From assembly GCF_026210795.1 (NCBI RefSeq), contig NC_089452.1:248001-312000 (forward strand): a stretch of 64,000 nucleotides of DNA, in the 5' to 3' direction. The notes under the pieces were generated by a model, which was not told the origin of the DNA, did no database searches, and worked only from the letters and a program-made list of their open reading frames with translations. Shown piece by piece: positions 13,570-26,323 of the stretch. Source of the DNA: Rhizophagus irregularis (Eukaryota; Glomeromycota; Glomeromycetes; Glomerales; Glomeraceae). Position 1 is the first letter of the stretch, and each line of letters opens with the position of its first letter. A program made the position numbers and the translations under genes.

Positions 13570-15107
13570 TTGTATATGTTACCTATTAATATAAAAATAT
13601 TAACAAAAAACTCGAACAATTTTGAAAATAATTCAATGGAAACCGAATTTAATAAATTAAATATCTCAAACACCAAAAATTGTTCGTATTGCAATAAACC
13701 TTTTATTGAAGAATTATGGTGTATAGAATGTGACCCATTTAGAATAATGGAAGGATGGACCAGTGAAAGCCCTGATATTAATAAGTTTATAAAAGATACA
13801 ATGTATGATGTAAGAAATAGTAAACAAGCTTATGTTTATGAATTTCTCGAATGGGTCCCATTTGATAGATTTACAGATATAAAAAAAATTGGTGAAGGTG
13901 GATTTTCCAAAGTGTATTCTGCAACTTGGATTGATGGTAAATTAGAATATTTTAGGATTAATAATGGGAATTATAAAAAAGAAGAGTTTAAACCTCCTAA
14001 GAAAGTTGCGCTGAAAAGGTTAAATGGGTCTCAGAATATGTCCGACAAATATTTAAATGAAATACGTTCAATCTATATTTCATAATTTAATTTATTCATT
14101 TTTTATTGTTTAAGAATCATTAAAAAACAATTTTTATATAAATTTAGCTTAAAATACATTGGAATTTATCTAAGACATACGGATTAAAACTTTATGGATT
14201 ATCTAAAGACCCGGAAACTAAAGAATTTATAATGGTCATAGAATTCGCTGATAAAGGAAATTTGAGTGGTAGTCTCTCAAATAATTTTAATAATATTTTT
14301 TGGAAACATAAAATTAAATTATTGCATGATTCATCATTTGATTTACGTGAATTACATAAATTAGGATATTTTCATAAAGATTTTCATAGTGGAAATATCT
14401 TACGACTTAGTGATTTTGCGTCTTATATTTCAGACTTTGGATTATCTGGACCAGCAATTGAACAAAAATCAGATGAAAAAGTATACGGGGTATTGCCATA
14501 TATTGCTCCAGAAGTCTTAAATAGAGAACCATATACATCATGTGCTGATATTTTTAGTTTTGGTGTAGTTATGGCCGAATTATCATCTGGAAAACCACCT
14601 TTCTACAATAAAAAACATAATTTAAGCTTGGCATTATCTATATGTAATGGATCTAGGCCAGAATTTGGAAATGGAACTCCTGGATTTTATAAGAAATTAG
14701 CTTATAAATGTATGGATGCTAATCCAGGTGAAAGACCAACAGCTTATGAATTAGATGATATATTAAAATTTTGGTATTATTCTATTAGAGGTGAAAAAGA
14801 CGATAAAGAAGAGTTTGGCCATAAAGGAAAAGAAATTAATGAAGCATTTGAAGAAGCCGATAAGGAAATACCAACCATCTCAACTTCATATGAAAAGAAT
14901 TCTAATGCTGTATATACAAGTGCATTTACATTTAGTAATTTATTACCAAAACCTGTTAATTCATCCATTATTATTTCGTATATTAATAATGAAGGTATTT
15001 TATATTATAAAATTTTTATAAATAAAAAATTTTCAGATATTAATTTTGTTGTTTTATTAGCTTGCGACTCTCAATTAATCGACTTGGAAGTCTCTAACTC
15101 AATATAA
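13570..15107 (+). CDS. TKL-like protein kinase, probably split by an intron, frame unresolved at the join
   Basis: Serine/threonine-type kinase of the expanded fungal TKL-like group. Part 1 (13570 to about 14065) has a Cys-rich start (CSYCNKPF, WCIECD), a glycine loop IGEGGFSKVY and the ATP-binding Lys in KVALKRL. Part 2 (14148-15107) has HKDFHSGN (catalytic loop, with Lys where Arg of HRD is usual), SDFGLSG (DFG), APEVL and a C-terminal tail DSQLIDLE. The intron acceptor TTTAG at 14147 is clear, but the only nearby donor (GT at 14066) is in the wrong phase and would give an immediate stop. Either a base has been gained or lost or the donor is non-canonical, so the copy may be dead. A further 42-nt intron-like stretch lies near 14995-15036. 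Confidence 0.75.
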
Positions 15108-15347
15108 ATAAGAGATAATACAAACATTATACACTAAATTTAGAGATACTAATAATAAAATTTGTATTAGCAGCTTACTGAATAACTTTAAATAAATTAT
15201 GCAATTATAAGGAGCTATAATTATTAATTATAATAACAATATATTGGCGGTTTTATTTAAAATATAATAAATAACTAATAAATATAATTATATAAATTGA
15301 ATATTTGATATTATTTATAGATAAATTGTCATAAATGTTCGCTTATG

Positions 15348-16359
15348 TTATAATCGTCTCCACGGACAATACGTTTTGGTGTGGCCAAGCGAGCCACAGA
15401 CGTAACATCCACCGATATCTAATGGCATTTTTTGACCTCTTGCAATAGCTGTCTCCCATTCATCCTGTTTCAATCGATAAAGTAACATGCAAGCACGTGC
15501 ATCTTCAATCTGTTGATAAATAAAAATATAGTTGAAATATTTTTTTATGCTGGTTCTTTCTGAGAAATAAAAATAATTTTTTTTTTTAAAAAAAAGAAAT
15601 ATCTCATCTTACTGAATCATGAGTCCACTGTTGTATATCTAGCCCCAAAACTTCTCTTGTCAATACTTTAAGAGAAGGCTTTTTAAGTGGTCTTCTCCCG
15701 AATTTATCGCCAAACAAATAATAATAACATGAAGTATCACGTATCATGGTGTCCGGCCTTTCCAATTCTAAAGCCTGTGGAATATATATAGGTATATATT
15801 AAAATTATTAATAATTTATAAATAAATAAAAAAATAACTTACGCAAAAATCATAACCAAGAGATTGACCAACTATCAAATTTCCTTCCAATAATTCTTGA
15901 ACTTCACGTTTGACTTCTTCAAAATCATAAGCTATTAAAAAAAGAGAGATTATTAAAAAAAAATTATTTTAATAAACATTTCATTTCTTTCCTACCATTT
16001 TCTAAATGTTTTGGAGTGATTCCACTGTAAAGTGTTCTATAATCCGTGATCACTCTTTTCGGCTTAACGTACTTATCCATTAATTTTATCCCATAATAGT
16101 TTACGATACTAACTCTTGCAAGTGCTGACGCTTTCCCACCGTAACCAACTCCAACCATTTCACAATCAATTGCTACGCATCTTTCGTTCACTGAAAGTTT
16201 GTCAGGACTATTCGAAAAAAAGGCAACAAATTAAAAAAATTAGATTTACAAACATAATATATATAGTACTTTGACTGACTTGTTCATCAACTTTTCGTTA
16301 AGATAATTAAACAAAGCATCAGTTGATTGCCGCGGCTGAGATAGACGATATTCCGACAT
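15348..16359 (-). CDS. REX4-type 3'-5' RNA exonuclease with C-terminal zinc knuckle (5 exons, 234 aa)
   Basis: DEDDh exonuclease of the REX4/ISG20 group, which trims RNA 3' ends, usually in ribosome biogenesis in the nucleolus. Exons: 16359-16280, 16207-15996, 15931-15843, 15774-15613, 15509-15348; every GT-AG join keeps frame. Motifs in order: [10 protein letters not shown] (Exo I, Asp and Glu), [32 protein letters not shown] (Exo II Asp), [20 protein letters not shown] and WTHDSIEDAR (Exo III, His and Asp). The C-terminus adds an exact CCHC zinc knuckle (C-x2-C-x4-H-x4-[15 protein letters not shown]), which I do not associate with yeast REX4 and may bind RNA. Start chosen at MSEYRL because the pseudogene copies preserve this exon. 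It is the only intact member of the four copies in the window. Confidence 0.93.
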
Positions 16360-17879
16360 AATTTCTTGGGTTTGGTTATAATTTGTGTAAATTATAAAGA
16401 TCTTTGGGAATGCTACAAAAGGACGATAGCGATCAAGCGTCCTATATATACTACAGCCATTTGAAAGAAGCCATGAATGAGGAAAAATATGCAAATTGAT
16501 CCTTTGGTATTTTAATTTCTTATTTAGGAAGCTATGCGTCACAATCCGTCACATGGAAAAATACAGTATATTTAATATATAATTAAATTCATCATTCTAT
16601 TATACTGTTTGAAATTTCTTAAATGGTAATAATATTGTTACTTGATTAGGACGATTACAAATGATTTATATGATATGGCTGATACTAATGAGCAAATAAA
16701 CAAATAATAAATTGATTTAGCTATTGAAACAAATAAGTTTTAACCTATCAATTCCAATTTATGCGATTAAACATGGTTTTCTACCAAATATTTCCTTTAT
16801 ACCAAAAAAAAGTAATAATAAGCGATTCTAAATTGATAACTTGTGCGAACATATTCATGAATATCATGTGAAACATTGCACAATCTGCAAAGATTTTAAG
16901 TTTGAGCAACGTGTGTGTTCTAAAAATTATTTAATTTAGAAAACAAGAAACTATAGGCACAAGTTTATAGTAATCACGTTACAGATTTTTTGTTATGTTT
17001 CACATTGTGTCTTTGTCCATTTTCACCCTTGTCTGCTTGTTTTCCAATTGAATACAAGCGTCGCAGATATATTGATGTTTCACATGATACCTCCTTTTCC
17101 ATGGATTAGTATTATCCATGAATGAATACAATATTAAATGGAAACTGCAATTTTTTACGTGATACTAATTATCCAATTTTAGTACTTAAAGACAATATCA
17201 TCAAAAGAAACCAACTTGTCACGTTATATCTCTCAATTCTCAAAGCTCCGTGAATCTGCTACACGATCACAAGTTGTGATAAAACTTGGAATATAAAACA
17301 TGAATCAACATGGAGGTTTTGTATTTGTTTCATATGATATCATTAATTTCGTTATTCAACACATAAACCAAAAAATATTCTCGTATGCGATATTAAGATA
17401 TTATAAATAAATAGCGAACAACTAAATATAGGACACTTGATCACTATCATCCTTCTGAAGTGAACCAATATTCTTATTTTTTTAAAAAAGAATTTATTAT
17501 AACTTACAAATAAGAAACACCATCAGAAAGTAAGCATGTCGAGGGCCCTATTATAAAGGTGTAATCACAGATTATAAATTAATTATATCGTTATGTGTGT
17601 ACTACATTATATTCATACATATATTTATACAATCCAGGTAAAAACATTTATGATTTATTAAGACGCATCATGGTAATTAAGAAAGCTCGATTTACAGAAA
17701 ATATATTTATTTCATTTAATAAATTTGTTGGGTAGGTATGAATAAAAAAAATTTTTATAAAATTTAATGTCTATATTATTATTATTTTTTTTCTGTTGCA
17801 AAGACAATTGTTAATAAAATTATATAAATGGTAACATGCGTAAATGATATGAATCCTTACATGCATCAATTCAGTACTA
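16360..17879. other. Intergenic region upstream of the exonuclease
   Basis: No intact gene. At 16840-16935 (+) and at 17110-16990 (-) there are short decayed open stretches sharing a YHVKH...ICxxC-like pattern, possibly remnants of a Cys/His protein arranged head to head. At 17320-17450 a stretch resembles the sequence found upstream of the REX4 pseudogenes (TTTCATATGATATC, tcgtatgcgatattaag), so it may be an edge of the duplicated segment. Confidence 0.4.
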
Positions 17880-18675
17880 TATCTGATACCAATGAATCAA
17901 TAATTTTCCTAATTTCTGCTAATTCTTCAGAAATAAGATAAACATTTGTTGCCAAGATTTTCTTCTAAATATTTGATTTTTCTTGTACCAGGAATAACAA
18001 CAATATTATACCCCTATTTTACAAAATAAATTATTATAAAAAATAATGTATTATATACTGCTGTATAAAAGAACATTTTGTAATTATATTTTTTACCTGA
18101 GCTAAAACCCAAGATGACTTGGAGTTATGTCTTTCTTATTCACAAATTCAATGAATTTTGTCTATAAGTACTAAATTTTTACCAAGATTTCATCTTGGAA
18201 ACGTGGAATTGTTCTTTTAAAATCGCCTGGTTCGAGGTTATCAATCCCTAAAATAATAAACAAAACAAAAATTAAAAATGTAAATAGAACAACTCTATAT
18301 AAGTTTTAAATAAAAAATGATAAATACTGTTAGTAATCCGCGTCCGAGTGGACTATATGCTACTATAGTGACACCTAATTCGCGACCAGTTTCCATAATT
18401 CCATTTGTTTCAATATCAAGAGTCCAGGGACTATATTCCATCTTAAAATAAATGATATTAATATTTTAAAAGTTAAATAATATCGATATTATATTGATAT
18501 ACACAGATTTACTTGAACTGTGGCAATAGGATGAACTTTATAAGTACGTCGAAGAGTTTCTGCAGGCCATCACTTGATTAGCAAATACAGTATATATACA
18601 GCACTATGAGCTGTATGAACAACTGACACACCATGCATCCTACATCAGTTTACCAAGTTCATGAGAAAGAGACAT
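17880..18675 (-). pseudogene. Aldo/keto reductase pseudogene B
   Basis: Remnants of the same eight-exon reductase in the right order on the minus strand: start codon exon (18675), a fusion to part of exon 4 near 18560, exon 5 at 18441-18330, exon 6 at 18245-18100 and exon 7 at 18014-17890. Most of exons 1 to 4, including the catalytic Asp, Tyr, Lys and His, has been deleted, and exon 6 has lost coding bases (SQLCLAW region). It lies directly upstream of the intact REX4-type gene in the same orientation, the same order as the tandem units at 26-33 kb. Confidence 0.85.
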
Positions 18676-18923
18676 ATTATTTAAATTACACTACTAACAC
18701 ACGATTTCTATATTGAGCATACTGTCGGCCCGACATATACCCGTCATAATATTTTATTTATAATGTTACAAGGACACAAACAAGAACTTTATTTAGATTT
18801 ATCATTCAATTAAACGTAATCAAGATAATATATTTATTTATTTATTATTTTCCGTTATTGAATTTACATTATCATAATAACTAATCGCTACGGATGAGTT
18901 GCATTATGGGAAGAAGCAAGGAT

Positions 18924-20482
18924 TTATTTATTCAATTCCTTATTTTAAAGAAACAAGTTAAGTAATTAGTGTCGTTTTTTTTAAAAAAATCAAGAAAAAA
19001 TAATGATTCTTACCTCCATCGCATGAGCATTATATCTAGTACCGACGATGCCAATAGAATTGATAATTTGCCTGATTTCTAATAATTCTTCAGGAGTAAG
19101 ATTTACTTTAGCTGTCCCATGATTTTCTTCCAAATATTTCAATTTTCTTGCTCCAGGAATAGCGATAACATTATTCCCCTATAATAAATAATTATATCTT
19201 TTTTTTTCAAAAAAAAAAAGACTAAAATTCATTTTATTATATGATTTACCTGAGATATAACCCAAGCTAAGCAAAGTTGACTTGGAGTTACGCCTTTCTT
19301 ATTCGCAAATTCATGAAATTTATGCACAATTTCTAAATTTTTATCGAAATTTTCACCCTGAAAACGTGGAAGCATTCTTCTAAAATCATTCGGTTCAAAA
19401 TCGTCCAGAGATTTATATTTTCCCTATAAAACAATTAAAATTCATTGAATCGATGTTATGCTTTTTTTACACAAATATAAACAATTTTATTTTTTTATTT
19501 TTTTTAAAAAAAAAGGATAAATACTGTTAGAAATCCGCGTCCGAGTGGACTATATGCTACTATAGTGATACCTAATTCACGACAAGTATCCACAATTCCA
19601 TTCGTTTCAATATCAAGAGTCCAAGGACTATATTCAATCTTAAAAAAAGCATAAAGTTATATAATAATGTTTATTGAAAAATTTTAATTAATCATTATTT
19701 TCCAAAGGGAATATTTACTTGAACTGCGGAAATAGGATGAATCTTATGAGCACGTCGAAGAGTCTCTGCAGAACATTCAGAAAGACCAATATATTTAACT
19801 TTTCCTTCATTAACAAGTTCAACTAAAGCACTAACAGTATCTTCAATAGGTCTAATAAAAATAACAATTAAATGTCATAACAAATAATTCTTAATAAAAA
19901 TAATTATATATACTGGAATTTAACCTACGTATTAGGATCCATACGATGTTGATAATAAAGATCGATATAATCTACTCCCAAATTTTTTAAAGATTTTTCA
20001 CAAGCTTGGCGAACATATTCAGGCGAACCTGATACGCCTGTAAATGCGCCATTGGAATCTCGAAGTACACCAAACTTTGTACAGAGAAATACTTTATCAC
20101 GTTTGTCTTTAAGAACTTTAGAAAGGAGAATTTCATTGGCTCCACTACCATAAATATCCTTTAAAAATCACATTTAAAAAAATTATAATCTTTTTTTTTT
20201 TTTGACTTATGAATAAAATATAAATACGAACAGCTGTATCCCAAAGGTTAAATCCTAATTCAATGGATCGATTCAAAACGGTGATACTTTCTTGTTCATC
20301 AGCTGAACCATAAAAATCACTCATTCCCTATCGAAAAGGATTATCGTAAATCGCATGATGAGATCATTAGAAGCAATGTGTTAATCAGCGTTAAAAATTA
20401 ATTATGAACACACCATACACCCCAATCCAATTGCAGGGATTTTTACACCAGTTTTGCCAAGTTCACGAAGAGGAAGAGACAT
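18924..20482 (-). CDS. Aldo/keto reductase, copy C (8 exons, ~331 aa)
   Basis: Same fold and exon plan as copy A. Starts MSLPLRELG, two residues longer than A/E/F/G. Exon 1 20482-20414, exon 2 20327-20232, exon 3 about 20158-19929, exon 4 about 19856-19724, exon 5 about 19640-19527, exon 6 19424-19251, exon 7 19179-19015, probable exon 8 18938-18924. All read open. Tetrad Asp53, Tyr58, Lys83, His126 is present. The first intron begins GTGTGTT. The last exon is proposed by analogy: an AG at 18940-18939 followed by 15 nt giving ELNK-stop; if this is wrong the protein ends VRIIIFS by reading into the intron. Closest to copy D. Confidence 0.88.
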
Positions 20483-22629
20483 TTTTTAAAAATTTTTTTA
20501 AAGAAGGTTATTGTTTTTATCTACTCCTTAAATATAATTATTCATACGAATGAGTTAACCCCGAATTAATTTTAGACTATAATTGTTCATACGAATGAGT
20601 TAATAGTATAAGCTAATTTTTTTAGACTAAACGACAAAAGGAGATTACAAATAAAAATAAGATTAATAATTAGTATTATTCTGTTCTGTCCTAAATAGGC
20701 CAACTTAAAAAATGAACAAATTTACCGCAATAAGTTAGTTTACCGGAAAGTTTAATTATTGAGAAAGTAAAAATTTGGATAAAACATGTGGACATAATTT
20801 AATTATTTGATTATCAATTAATCTTGATATTAATTCTATTAATTCGTATAAAAAAAAAATTACAACCACCAAAAATAGTAATTCATTGATATAATAAAAT
20901 TCTAAGTTTTGATATTTTGAAATGAGTAAGCAATTTTTATTAATATAGAATTGATACCTGTTGTCGCACCAATACATAATATTGTGACAACTAATTACAT
21001 TAATTACATCATCAAATCATCATCTTCCGATTTTAACAAATTTCAAATTATTTAACGGACATATATTAGCCCGAAGGGCGAAGACGTCTTATTCATCAAA
21101 GTTGAGTAGTAATTACCGTACACTTACAAATAACAGAATATTTATTATAAATATTTATCAGTTATTATAAATATAAGTTTTATAAGATTTATAATCCGTT
21201 ATCACGTGGCAGTCATAGCCATCACGTGATTCAGTTAACTTGTGATTTGTTATGTATGACGCAATTTTGATAATTGCGACATATTATGTGTATTATTTTA
21301 ATTACAAAATCGTTATTTAAAATTAAAATTGATTCTTATTGCAACTCTCTTGGAAATTTATCATCCAATAATAATCAAGAATTATAATTACATTGCTAGG
21401 TAATCATTTCAACTAATGAGATTTCTACTTAAGAAATTTCAAACAATATCATTGAACTAATTGAGGATGTTGAATAATATCAAAGAAAGTGACCATTAAC
21501 ATGGAAGAACCATACTGATAATGCTCATTATTTATAGTAATTTAACATTATAAATTACTTTATTCATTTTTTTATTTTTTCAAATACGAATTGAAATAAA
21601 ATTTATTATTTATAAATTAAAAATCTGTGAATTTCATTAATATACGCGGAATATCTTTAGAGTTATGTTTACATTGAGTTGGGTAAGGATTAGGAAGATT
21701 GGTTGAATACTTGTTAACGTTAACATTGGAGTTGCATACTGGACGGGATGTTTGTGACAGTCAAATCACGTGAATCACGTGCCTGAGGTTTTGTTACGCT
21801 CAAAATTATAAAAATTTCTAAATGAAAAGAATGTTGCCTTAAAAAGGTGTTTAAATCCTGAAATAAACTTAAAACAGCTCGCGCAAATAATAAAAAAACA
21901 ACTTGAGCCGGTTAAGATAATTAGCTATACTGATATCACTGAAACCGTATATAACTTTATGAGTTTTATGAAGGAGAAAATGAGAAGTTAAATTAAATTT
22001 TTGTATATAACTTTCATCTTTCTTGATTTTATTTAGAAAAAAATGGATCATCAAAGAAAATCACGAAATTAAAATTACTCATCACATAATTACATCTATC
22101 TCAGGAAATTCATGGTTTACTGGGACAAGAATCAAAAAAAAGGTAAGATTTAATTCATTTTAATACATTATATAGTACAGTAGATTATAACTAAAATATT
22201 GTTTTTACATTATAGGTACAACGAAATAGAAATTATCCATTAATTTCATATTATGTAGGCAAATCAGTGATTGAAAGAGAGAGATAAGCAGATTGGTCAA
22301 AGTTCTTATAATTTTATATTTAACGAAAATTTTGTATGTAGTTCTAATTACATTTTAATCGTGACAAACACAAAAGGGCATTTATGAATTATGATTAAAA
22401 AAATGTTCGCCCGAGTTCAGATCTTCGGAAAAAATGAATTAAACTTTATAATTGAAATAAAAACATTTGAATTCTTTTATATTATAAATTGGAACCATAA
22501 TTGATAATTATTTGTATTATCTTTTTATTATATGATTTTTATCAAAATACTATTTGTCCGAAGTCACGTGTAATCCTGCTACCGTTTTTTCCAGGGGTAT
22601 GATTAAATATAAATATGTTAACTATTAAA
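20483..22629. other. Intergenic region between reductases C and D
   Basis: AT-rich with no convincing gene. The short open frames on the minus strand (20756-20977, 21869-22054) have no conserved motif. A CACGTG-bearing palindrome lies near 21765-21782 (aatcacgtgaatcacgtgcc), which could be a bHLH/bZIP-type binding site. Confidence 0.45.
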
Positions 22630-24192
22630 TTATTTCATATTTTGCATAGCAATAATAGTTTTAGTCCCTTTTATAGCAACGCAAGAAACGAAGTTAATTG
22701 GCTTTTAAACATGACATAAGATACAAAGTTACAAAAATAACATAATAATTCTTACCTGGATCGCTTGTGTTATAATATCTATTACCGACTATGCCAATAG
22801 AATTGATGATTTGCCTAACTTCTAACAATTCTTTGGGAGTAAGATGAACATTAGCTGCTCCCAAATTTTCTTCTAAATATTTCAATTTTCTTGAACCAGG
22901 AATAGCAATATTATTATCTCCCTATAAACATGTAAAATTAATTATTTTTCAGAATAATAAAATAATTTGTGATAATATTTACTAGATACCTGAGATATAA
23001 CCCAAGCTAAGCAGAGTTGACTTGGAGTTACGCCTTTCTTATTCGCAAATTCATGAAATTTATGCACAAGTTCTAAATTTTTATTGAAATTATCACCTTG
23101 AAAACGTGGAAAATTTCTTCTAATGTCGTCCGGTTCAAAATCATCAACAGATTTATATTTTCCCTAGAAAGAGTTAAAATTTATGAGAATCGGTATTTTA
23201 TACATTAATACACACTATATATGTATATAAATAAATACCGTTAGAAATCCACGTCCGAGTGGACTATATGCTACTATAGTGACACCTAATTCACGACAAG
23301 TTTCCATAATTCCATTCGTTTCAATGTCGAGCGTCCAGGGACTATATTCCATCTTAAAACATAATGTTCAACATAATAAAGTTATTGTAAAGAACATATA
23401 CAAGTAGTATACATAAAAATAATTATTTTTACTTGAACTGCGGCAATAGGATGTATTTTATGAGCACGTCGAAGAATTTCTGCAGAACATTCGGAAAGAC
23501 CAATATATTTAATTTTTCCTTCGCCAACAAGTTCTGCCAAAGCACCAACAGTATCTTCGATAGGTCTGTGATCAAATGACAATTCAAAGTCTCAATTTTT
23601 AAAAAATGATCATTATATTGAAATTTTCACTTACGTATTAGGATCCATACGATGTTGATAATAAAGATCAATATAATCTACCCCCAATCTTTTTAAAGAT
23701 TTTTCACAAGCTTGACGAACAAATTCAGGTGAACCTGATACACCTGTAAATGCGCCATTTGAATCTCGAAGTATACCAAACTTTGTACAAAGAAATACTT
23801 TATCACGTTTGTCTTTAAGGACTTTTGAAAGGAGAATCTCATTGGCTCCATTTCCATAAATATCCTTTACATAATCAAATTAAAAAAAGTATAATTAATT
23901 TTTTCTTTTTTTTTGATCTTAAAAATTAAAACATTTACAAATAAATACAAACGGAAGTATCCCAAAAGTTGAATCCTAATTCAATGGACTGTTTCAAAAC
24001 ATCAATACTTTCTTGTTCGTCAACTGATCCATAAAAATCACTCATGCCCTAACAAAAAGGAATTATTAGATCATGATTAATTCCACGCATGAATTAGTTT
24101 TAAAGAATTAACTATGAACACACCATACAACCCAAACCAATTGCAGGGACTTTTACACCAGTTTTGCCAAGTTCGCAAAGTGGGAGAGACAT
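22630..24192 (-). CDS. Aldo/keto reductase, copy D (8 exons)
   Basis: Starts MSLPLCELG. Coding exons in order: 24192-24124, about 24048-23953, about 23864-23635, 23567-23435, 23352-23239, 23163-22990, 22923-22758, then a short last exon. All read open, with the tetrad Asp (FWDTS), Tyr (DIYG), Lys (LCTKFG) and His (YYQHR) conserved. Exon 7 ends NTSDP plus one base, an altered 3' end compared with the other copies. The most likely last exon (AG near 22669, then [11 protein letters not shown]-stop ending at 22630) is longer than the 15-nt exon in the others, so the C-terminus is the least certain part. It lies divergently to copy E, with 2.1 kb between starts. Confidence 0.85.
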
Positions 24193-24585
24193 GTTTTTTT
24201 TGAAAGAAATCAATTAATAACTGAAGATTGATTTCCGTTTAAATTATTATATATTTGATGGGGACGGCTGATTTTAAATCCGAGTTGATATCCTTTAGTA
24301 ATAAACCACATTATTAATAGGATTATCCGAACAAATCAAATATTTAGAATATGTAATCAATAGTGGTTCTCTCTTTTTTTTATTCTTGACAATAATGGAA
24401 TTCATTCAATAGATAGTAAAAGAATTAATTATCAAAGTGATGAACAAGGTAAAAAGTTTCACGAAAATATTTTTGGTTTTTTACAGGAGGCGCTAAAAGG
24501 CATATTTGTAGTACAAAATAAGCACTACCAGACGGAAATATTTTTGGCCGAATACGCCTATATTAACTTGTTTAGGTATATTATG

Positions 24586-24598
24586 TCACGTGACGTCA
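24586..24598. promoter_or_regulatory. Composite CACGTG/TGACGTCA site, E-type promoter block
   Basis: TCACGTGACGTCA joins a G-box/E-box core and a palindromic CRE core. It sits between inverted words acttgttta and aacaagtttag. The same block precedes copies F (30225) and G (33455), where it is about 337 bp from the start codon. Here it is 1738 bp from E but only 394 bp from D, in the opposite direction. Role inferred from conservation between copies. Confidence 0.5.
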
Positions 24599-24903
24599 AT
24601 GATATTAATATAGACATATTTCACAAATAACTGAACAAGTTTAGCTAAACGAAAAGTACAAAATGCAAAAAGTTTATGACATAACTAGTAACCTTTAACC
24701 AAAAGCATGCATGTTCATATTGATACGATAAGAATCGCAAATTTTATAAATAAACATATTGAGACAGAATCAAGATTTATTCCAAAGAATTATTTAAAAT
24801 TTAGATATAACTCAAATAAAAAAGGCTAAATCTACGCAATAATTATACAAAAATCGAGATTATTATCATTATCATAATGATTTTTTTTTAATTTTGATGA
24901 TCA

Positions 24904-25265
24904 TTTAGTATGGAACTCGGCAATTTCGGAATAATTTCAGGATTCAGCCTTTGGCCAAGCGACGAAAGTTGAAAGTTGGGCCGAAATTTTCTGGCCGGAA
25001 TTATGCATTTTGGCCGGAATTATAAATTTTGTGTAATATTAATGTAAAATTTCATCGCAGGCATGAAAATTTCTGTGTGTAACATTCTTTCTCGGTGATC
25101 CTGTGTCACGTGATATACGATTCTGGCCAGCACTGAAAATTTGGCCAGAATTATAAAATAGTTTCGGACATTGATCTCAAGTTTCGGCCAGAGGTTCGTT
25201 TCAGATTTCGGAACTTTCTGATTCGGCCATGTTTTCGGCAAGTTTCGGCTACATGTATATATGGA
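24904..25265. repeat. GGCC(G/A)-rich degenerate repeat, probable TE remnant
   Basis: About nine words of the type TTCGGCC, TGGCCGGAATTAT and GGGCCGAAAT are clustered. No clear terminal inverted repeat was found. Absent from the corresponding position upstream of copies F and G. The minus open frame here is a composition artefact. Confidence 0.5.
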
Positions 25266-25399
25266 ACTATAGTTCAATGTGATACGTTGATAGGCCTTCC
25301 GTTGATTTCGCGCATTAAAATATTTGAAAAGTGTATTTCTTGTAATTATTTAAAAAAAATTAACTAGAGAAATTAAAATCCGGTGGTATCTTATTATTA

Positions 25400-25845
25400 A
25401 GCGACGCAAAGTTATATATTCGGTTTTCATATCCCGGCCGGGTTGGTAAATCACAAATCCAAAATTTTTATTTTTTATATTAAGATAATTGGCCAATAAA
25501 AATAGTTTATACTTTATAATATCATGTGATAACCGCTATCATAACATTGAAGAAAATTCTCATTCAGTGCTTCTTTCTTTTCATCTGAATTGTAATAGCC
25601 TAAGTAGGCATTTCCTGCTTGACATAAAATAATAAGAAAATTCTCATTCTGATAAATGAAAAAAAAAGATTAGCAATTTTATTTGTTTATTTTATTAAAT
25701 GATTTCCCATGCCGAAAATTTAATAGTTATGATATCATTTAACTTAAAACTTTTAACATATGAAAATTATTTTATTGGTATAAAAATCCGGGCGGCCGGG
25801 TCAAAAATGCCGATATGAAAACCGAATTTATAACTTTGCGTCGCC
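25400..25845. mobile_element. PIF/Harbinger-like MITE, 446 bp, TTA target site
   Basis: Long inverted ends: GCGACGCAAAGTTATATATT at the left and the reverse complement GCGACGCAAAGTTATAAATT at the right, continuing as CGGTTTTCATATC on both sides (33 bp, one mismatch). TTA flanks both ends (25397-25399, 25846-25848), the usual Harbinger-type target duplication. The interior is noncoding. It sits inside the DNA that separates reductase E from its upstream block. Confidence 0.82.
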
Positions 25846-26323
25846 TTATGCTATCCCATTTTAAAGTTTTGATAGTGGACTTGCATTAAAATCTGGTTAA
25901 AGAATAGTATAATATTTTTAATTATTTAGAATTTTTTTCACTTTAATAGTTTGTCTTTATCATATTTAAAATGCTTAAGGTAATGAATTTCTAACAACAA
26001 ATTCAAAATTATCTGAGTACTCAATGTCAAAGAAGTGAGAACGGCGTACTAGGAAAAATTGTTTTTTGATTTTAAATGACAAGATGAGTATTACTCAATT
26101 ATTTTTATTGTAGGGTGCGCTGTAGTACTTTAAAATTTTCCGCTTGTCAATCAGTAAATAAACACGTCAAAAGGGGGATCTTTGATTATCAATACTGAAT
26201 TTAGTTATATTGGAACCCCAAAGTTTTTGAAAAAATTCGGAAGTGAAATTAGATAAATACGCTTAAAGAATTATTGATTTTATTTTAAAAACGTTTTTTA
26301 CCTTTTTTTTTTTTTTTGAGAAA

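Larger units (their letters stand above)
24193..26323. other. Divergent intergenic region D/E, expanded by repeats
   Basis: It separates the start codons of D (-) and E (+). The left 500 bp (about 24400-24680) matches the DNA directly upstream of copies F and G. After it come about 1.4 kb of extra DNA that F and G lack, including the GGCC-rich stretch and a Harbinger-like MITE. Resemblance to F and G resumes near 26210 (attagataaatacgcttaaagaattattg). Confidence 0.65.

Noticed and set aside
24904-25265. GGCC-rich stretch considered as a bounded MITE
   Set aside because: No consistent inverted ends or target duplication could be found, so it is listed only as a repeat.
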